Positions 59,867 through 64,000 of a DNA stretch of 64,000 nucleotides are shown one piece after another. The translations under genes and the position numbers were made by a program. This DNA comes from Flavobacterium sp. KS-LB2 (lineage in GTDB: Bacteria; Bacteroidota; Bacteroidia; Flavobacteriales; Flavobacteriaceae). The notes below the pieces were generated by a model. It was not told the origin of the DNA and made no database searches. It was given only the letters and a program-made list of their open reading frames with translations. Numbering within the stretch: the stretch's first letter is position 1; every line of letters begins with the position of its first letter. The stretch lies in NCBI RefSeq assembly GCF_036895565.1, contig NZ_CP145904.1:310001-374000 (forward strand), written 5' to 3'.

Positions 59867-62800
59867 TTATTCTTTATCGCGTCCAAAACGATCAAACATC
59901 TTAATATAAGTATTGAAAATAATTCGGTTTTTATTATAAAAATCTAAATCGCCATTCTCTTTCATAACCGTTAACAGACTTCGGTATCGTTCAATATCAG
60001 TGATGATAGGAATCGCAATACTAGTTTGTTCTGAAGGAGCAAGTTTGCCATAATAATTTAGGTTTTCTCTATACTTTAGGACTAATTTATCTAATAATTG
60101 TTGTGCTTTTGCTTTTTCATCAATTTTGTAATAGCCGCCAGCAAAAGGTTCTACTAAGGAATAATAGTCGAAATATTCCACAGGCATTTTTGTCATTGCC
60201 AAATCGATAATCTTTTTTGCTTTGTCTTTTTGTCCTTCAACAATTAATTGATTCATTAATCTAGAAAGGTTTGTTCTATATGTTATGCTGTTTCTACGAG
60301 TTTCAGGATCGTGATAGATACTTGGACTTTCGCCATTTCCCCAATCCCATTTCATAACTTTAGCATACATTTTGTCAGAATCGATCTGTCCCATATCAAG
60401 CGGACTCGCATCTTTTGGTAAAGCAGTGCGTATTGGAACTAATTTGTAAACCATTCCTTCTAGTTGAAGGTATTCTTTCATCCAAATATAATCTTCGCTG
60501 TCAAATGCGCCACCGCTAAAATAGATGGGTCTTTTCCAATTGTTATTAGCAACAATGTCAAGCATCATTAATCTGTTTTTGTATAATGCATTTCCTTTAA
60601 TGTCTAAGTCAATGTAGGGTACAATAGAATCATTGTGTTTAGGATTAACTACTTTATTTTTTATGATTGTATTCTTGTCAACAGGAATTCTAACCTTATT
60701 TGTAGGGTAAAAATGGATGGTTTGTCCATTTTGCATATCTACTGTTGATTTTGGATTTTTGATAAAATTGATAAAGTCTTTGATGTCCCAACGGCTTTCC
60801 ACTTTTGGAATGTGAGCAACATAATCCAGTTTATCTCCTACATACTGATCGTGTGTAAAAGAGATAGGCAAAGGATCTGATTCGTATGTTTTAGTTTTCA
60901 TCTGATCGATATACCAATCGGTCATGAAAAGACTAGTATTTACAATTTTGACATCCGTTCGTACTCCTTCAATTTCTTGTGCATACCAAAGTGGGAACGT
61001 ATCATTATCGCCAATAGTGAATAAAATAGCGTCTGGATCACATGATTCTAGATATGCTTTTGCCATTGCAACGGCAGTATATTTTCCGGAACGGTCGTGA
61101 TCATCCCAGTTTTGAGAAGCCATAAGAACTGGAGCTGCTAGTAAGCTGGCTGCAATGATAATAGGACCTGCCAGTTTTGGAGCTAGATATTTCTGGGCAC
61201 TTTCATATAATGCATAAACACCAAAGCCTATCCAAATGGCAAATACATAAAAGGAACCTACTAAGGCGTAATCTCTTTCTCTAGGTTCGAAAGGCCTTTC
61301 GTTTAAGTAAATTTTTAATGCTATTCCCGTAAAAAGGAATAAGGCGAGTAATACATAGAAACTCTTCAAGTCTTTATTGGCGTGATACATTAAACCGATT
61401 AGACCAAGAATAAATGGTAGAAAGAAATACACATTTCTACCTTTATTGTTCAATACATCCGAAGGAAGATTGTCTTGACTTCCCAAGTGTAATTCATCTA
61501 TAAAAGAGATTCCACTGAGCCAGTTTCCGTCTAAATAGTCGTATTTTCCTTGGACATCATTTTGTCTACCAACAAAATTCCACATCAAATATCTCCAGTA
61601 CATGTAACCAAATTGGTATTCAACCATGAATCCTAAATTGTCAACAGTGGTTGGTTTTTCAACAATTAAATAATCACCATAGCTTTTTAAGAAGGTAACA
61701 TAACCTTCATTGTCAATTTGTTTTTGAGCGTAAGCTTGTCTAAATTCAGTAACAATTTTTTCAGTTTCATTTCGGAGTTGTGCAATCGCTTTGTTATAAT
61801 CTTCCTCGCTCAACTGACTTGGATCAATTCCGTATTTTGCTAAATCATCTTCGTATGGGTAATCAGGATTCAATCTAAACTCAGGTGGATTGGTAAAATT
61901 CATGTAGTTCTCAATATGATCACCGCTCCACATTCTTGGCAAAATAGTTTTTTGATTGTTATCGGTATTTTGCTCCGCATTTTTGAAATTATTTGTAATA
62001 ATATATTTCCCGGTTGTATAATCTCTTTCGTAATTGGGAGCTTTGTCTAGGTAGGGATTATTCTTATCTAAACCAGCAAAAGCCTCTGTGTATTGTGGAC
62101 CATAAAACAAAGGATTTACGCCGTATTGCTCTCTGTTGTAGTAGGCTAGAACTTCGGCAGCATCCGAAGGTTTATTTTCGTTTATTACGGTATTGGCATT
62201 TGCTCTAATGGGTAACATCATCCATGTAGAGAAGCCAATTAGAATAAATAATATACATAGGATTATAGTATTGTAGAATACGAAACCTTTTTGTTTGGTG
62301 TATTTTAATCCAAAGTGAAAGAAAGCAATTAAGACTAAAGCAACAAATATAGTTCCTGAGTCAAAGGGTAATCCCAGGCTGTTAACCATAAAAACTTCGG
62401 TTTTACCAAAAAATCCCATGGTAAGAGGCAGTAACAATTTGAAAATAAATAATAAAACGGCAATCACAACAATATTTGCAATAATGAAATTTTTGAGGGT
62501 TACGACTTTATAATTTTTAAAAAAGTATAGAAAACCTATTGCAGGAATTGTCAATAAAGCCATGAAATGGACTCCAAACGAAAGTCCAACAACAAGAGAA
62601 ATGATTAGTAACCATTTATTTCCTCTAGGCTTGTCCATATCTTGTTCCCATCGTAAACCCAACCAAAATAGCAAAGCAATCAATAATGAAGCCATGGCAT
62701 ATACTTCGGCTTCAACGGCATTAAACCAAAAACTATCTGAAAAAGTATAGGCTAAAGCCCCTACAAAGGAACTCCCAAGTACAACAATGTCATTGTTCTT

Positions 62801-63148
62801 ATTCGATTCTGAAAACCGAGAAACTAATTTTTTCAAGATAATTGATGAGGACCAAAATAAGAATAGAATAGTAAATGCACTCGAAAACACAGACATCATG
62901 TTCACCATTAAGGCAATTTTTGTGTTATCTGAAGCAAACATGGCAAAAAAGGCACCAATCATTTGGTATAAAGGGGCTCCCGGAGGATGACCTACTTCAA
63001 GTTTGGCTGCTGTAGCTATATATTCGCCACAATCCCAAAAACTCATGGTGGGTTCAACAGTTAAAGTGTATGTTAATAATGCTATTCCAAATGTAAACCA
63101 ACCAATAATTGTATTCCATTTATTAAAATTGAATGCTGCTTTATCCAT
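59867..63148 (-). CDS. large DUF2723 membrane protein, putative protein O-mannosyltransferase
   Basis: 1093 aa. The N-terminal ~650 residues hold about 12 hydrophobic segments; LTVEPTMSFWDCGEYIATAAKLEVGHPPGAPLYQM is the DUF2723 signature, with the acidic Asp and Glu expected of GT-C catalytic loops. A large periplasmic part follows (GDNDTFPLWYAQEIEGVRTDV). The family includes human TMEM260, reported as a protein O-mannosyltransferase; a role in the general O-glycosylation of exported proteins in Bacteroidetes is inference. It is a long single gene upstream of the deacetylase. Confidence 0.87.
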   Translation of the reverse strand: MDKAAFNFNKWNTIIGWFTFGIALLTYTLTVEPTMSFWDCGEYIATAAKLEVGHPPGAPLYQMIGAFFAMFASDNTKIALMVNMMSVFSSAFTILFLFWSSSIILKKLVSRFSESNKNNDIVVLGSSFVGALAYTFSDSFWFNAVEAEVYAMASLLIALLFWLGLRWEQDMDKPRGNKWLLIISLVVGLSFGVHFMALLTIPAIGFLYFFKNYKVVTLKNFIIANIVVIAVLLFIFKLLLPLTMGFFGKTEVFMVNSLGLPFDSGTIFVALVLIAFFHFGLKYTKQKGFVFYNTIILCILFILIGFSTWMMLPIRANANTVINENKPSDAAEVLAYYNREQYGVNPLFYGPQYTEAFAGLDKNNPYLDKAPNYERDYTTGKYIITNNFKNAEQNTDNNQKTILPRMWSGDHIENYMNFTNPPEFRLNPDYPYEDDLAKYGIDPSQLSEEDYNKAIAQLRNETEKIVTEFRQAYAQKQIDNEGYVTFLKSYGDYLIVEKPTTVDNLGFMVEYQFGYMYWRYLMWNFVGRQNDVQGKYDYLDGNWLSGISFIDELHLGSQDNLPSDVLNNKGRNVYFFLPFILGLIGLMYHANKDLKSFYVLLALFLFTGIALKIYLNERPFEPRERDYALVGSFYVFAIWIGFGVYALYESAQKYLAPKLAGPIIIAASLLAAPVLMASQNWDDHDRSGKYTAVAMAKAYLESCDPDAILFTIGDNDTFPLWYAQEIEGVRTDVKIVNTSLFMTDWYIDQMKTKTYESDPLPISFTHDQYVGDKLDYVAHIPKVESRWDIKDFINFIKNPKSTVDMQNGQTIHFYPTNKVRIPVDKNTIIKNKVVNPKHNDSIVPYIDLDIKGNALYKNRLMMLDIVANNNWKRPIYFSGGAFDSEDYIWMKEYLQLEGMVYKLVPIRTALPKDASPLDMGQIDSDKMYAKVMKWDWGNGESPSIYHDPETRRNSITYRTNLSRLMNQLIVEGQKDKAKKIIDLAMTKMPVEYFDYYSLVEPFAGGYYKIDEKAKAQQLLDKLVLKYRENLNYYGKLAPSEQTSIAIPIITDIERYRSLLTVMKENGDLDFYNKNRIIFNTYIKMFDRFGRDKE

Positions 63149-63336
63149 GTACTAAAATTTAATTTAATTTTGAGTTACAAAGAAAATGTTTTTTTGTTTA
63201 ACCATGATGCCATTAACAATATTTTCTGGAAAAGTATTGCATTTCAATAACACATTGATTGTAAAGGTTTTTTGTGATTTTTTGAAGTTGTTTCGAATTT
63301 TTATCAAATTTTTTTTCAAAAAAGAGCAAAATAAAT

Positions 63337-63366
63337 TTGTACAAACTAAAATTTATTTTAAATTTG
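63337..63366 (+). promoter_or_regulatory. promoter of tRNA-Gln
   Basis: TTG 63337-63339, 19-bp spacer, TAAATTTG 63359-63366: a full consensus match. Expected start is about 14 bases before the tRNA. Confidence 0.8.
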
Positions 63367-63386
63367 CACTCGCTTAGCAGCAATGC

Positions 63387-63457
63387 TGGTCTATGGTGTA
63401 ATGGTAACACAACTGTTTTTGGTGCAGTCTTTCAAGGTTCGAGTCCTTGTAGACCAA
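63387..63457 (+). tRNA. tRNA-Gln (anticodon TTG)
   Basis: 71 bases. Acceptor TGGTCTA pairs fully with TAGACCA; D arm GTGT...CAC; anticodon arm ACTGT/GCAGT with loop TTTTGGT giving anticodon TTG; T arm CAAGG/CCTTG with loop TTCGAGT. The CCA end is not encoded, so it must be added afterwards. It has its own promoter and terminator, i.e. a monocistronic unit. Confidence 0.97.
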
Positions 63458-63460
63458 CGT

Positions 63461-63489
63461 AAAACCCCTCATTTTTGAGGGGTTTTTTT
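63461..63489 (+). terminator. terminator after tRNA-Gln
   Basis: AAAACCCCTCA pairs with TGAGGGGTTTT over a 4-base loop, then T-run. Confidence 0.93.
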
Positions 63490-63587
63490 ATTCACAAAAC
63501 TCAAGGAAATGTTTGTTGTGTCCGCTTTATTGAAAGCATTTTTGTAAACAAAAGGAATGGGGTTGAGTTAGTTTCCTTTTGGAACAC

Positions 63588-64000
63588 TTAAATCTTGAAA
63601 GTAATCACAGGTTTAGCTGTATGGTTGACTAGGTCTTCGCTAATGCTTCCGTTAAAGAAATGAGCAAATCCAGTTCTTCCGTGTGTGCAAAGACCTATTA
63701 AGTCGGCGTCAATGCTATTGGTAAAATTGATAATTCCGTTTTCTATATTGACGTCGTTGTAAATATGTGTGGAGTAATTTTCAATTTCAAAAGAGGCGGT
63801 GAATTTTGTCATGATTTCCTCGGCCATTTTTGTAGTTTTAAAACTATTGGGTGTACAAATCATTACCAAGAATAAATTTGCATTAAATATTTTGGCAAAT
63901 TCTATCATTTTTTTGAAAGGTTTTTTAATTTCTTTCGAAAAATCAGAAGCGAACACAAAGTTATTGAATTGAAAATTTCGAATGTTCTTTTTTATAACTA
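63588..64000 (-). CDS. universal stress protein (C-terminal part, runs off the right edge)
   Basis: The frame is open from the window end to 63588 (about 137 codons). A GTG at 63956 is an internal codon: upstream sequence remains open and coding-like, and the Usp core normally begins before it (here FNNFVFASDFSKE is the first strand and ATP loop). The C-terminal ATP-binding loop is CTHGRTGFAHFFNGS. In Bacteroidetes, Usp proteins often have two tandem domains; this is probably the second one. The gene's 5' part lies outside the window. Confidence 0.83.
   Translation of the reverse strand, partial: VIKKNIRNFQFNNFVFASDFSKEIKKPFKKMIEFAKIFNANLFLVMICTPNSFKTTKMAEEIMTKFTASFEIENYSTHIYNDVNIENGIINFTNSIDADLIGLCTHGRTGFAHFFNGSISEDLVNHTAKPVITFKI

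Noticed and set aside
1..64000. CRISPR array, insertion sequence, rRNA operon or toxin-antitoxin pair
   Set aside because: No regularly spaced repeats, transposase motifs, rRNA sequence or paired small toxin/antitoxin frames were seen.

Overview
The window looks like a chromosomal segment from a Flavobacterium-type bacterium (Bacteroidetes/Flavobacteriia). The DNA is AT-rich, genes mostly lack Shine-Dalgarno sequences, and many upstream regions carry the Bacteroidetes -7 box TAnnTTTG, several with a TTG about 19-21 bp further up. Lineage markers include the gliding genes gldE-gldD behind mutY-ssb, DUF3078, DUF3109, DUF3127 and DUF4301 proteins, a PcrB-like prenylglyceryl phosphate synthase, and a vertebrate-like class Ia ribonucleotide reductase. 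I see no prophage, insertion sequence, CRISPR array or rRNA. This is mostly core genome.

Layout. 1-8 kb: aspartokinase (cut by the edge), SSAT-like acetyltransferase, fructose-1,6-bisphosphatase, TerB-like protein, HupE/UreJ membrane protein, dCMP deaminase, S41 protease, PlsC-like acyltransferase, a short flavoprotein and MarC. 8-13 kb: DUF3109 and nrdB-nrdA. 13-21 kb: an overlooked 41-aa gene, RDD protein, dGTPase, DUF3078, dxs, tadA, RNase G, a 30-aa very basic protein and HU. 21-26 kb: mutY-ssb-gldE-gldD, a heavy-metal-associated lipoprotein and an EamA transporter. 26-34 kb: an M16 peptidase pair, rplU-rpmA, two secreted unknowns and ahcY. 33.6-38.2 kb: a compact operon of phosphopantetheinyl transferase, PcrB, PnuC, a NadR-like kinase fused to DUF4301, and an ArfB-like factor. 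38.2-40.6 kb: a TPP riboswitch before a TonB-dependent receptor. 41-52 kb: greA, HIT, transglutaminase-like protein, histidine kinase, flavin reductase, DUF3127, aat, tag, queuosine-precursor transporter, tsf, rpsB, rpsI, rplM, and a LacI-family regulator. 52-64 kb: polA, a large surface protein, metallophosphoesterase, a cysteine-less thioredoxin, polysaccharide deacetylase, a DUF2723 membrane protein, tRNA-Gln and a truncated universal stress protein.

How the genes fit together. Three themes recur: nucleotide supply and DNA maintenance (nrdAB, dgt, dCMP deaminase, mutY, ssb, tag, polA, DUF3127); translation (r-proteins, tsf, greA, tadA, aat, arfB); and cofactor salvage (PnuC with NadR-like kinase for NAD, TPP-riboswitch receptor for thiamine, queuosine-precursor transporter).

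The most interesting signals are: (1) a family of about six dispersed intergenic elements with related ends (TTTTTAGCCCCG... and ...GGGAAATAGCTCC) and a different self-complementary core in each copy, one of them a 54-bp perfect palindrome between nrdB and nrdA; (2) the NadR-like/DUF4301 fusion, whose DUF4301 half carries motifs resembling UDP-sugar pyrophosphorylases; (3) a TPP riboswitch with a competing hairpin and a second hairpin covering the receptor start codon; (4) a hairpin at the very 5' end of the greA mRNA; and (5) proteins that keep a fold but have lost their redox or metal residues (thioredoxin, Rieske) or end in an SSB-like tail (DUF3127).
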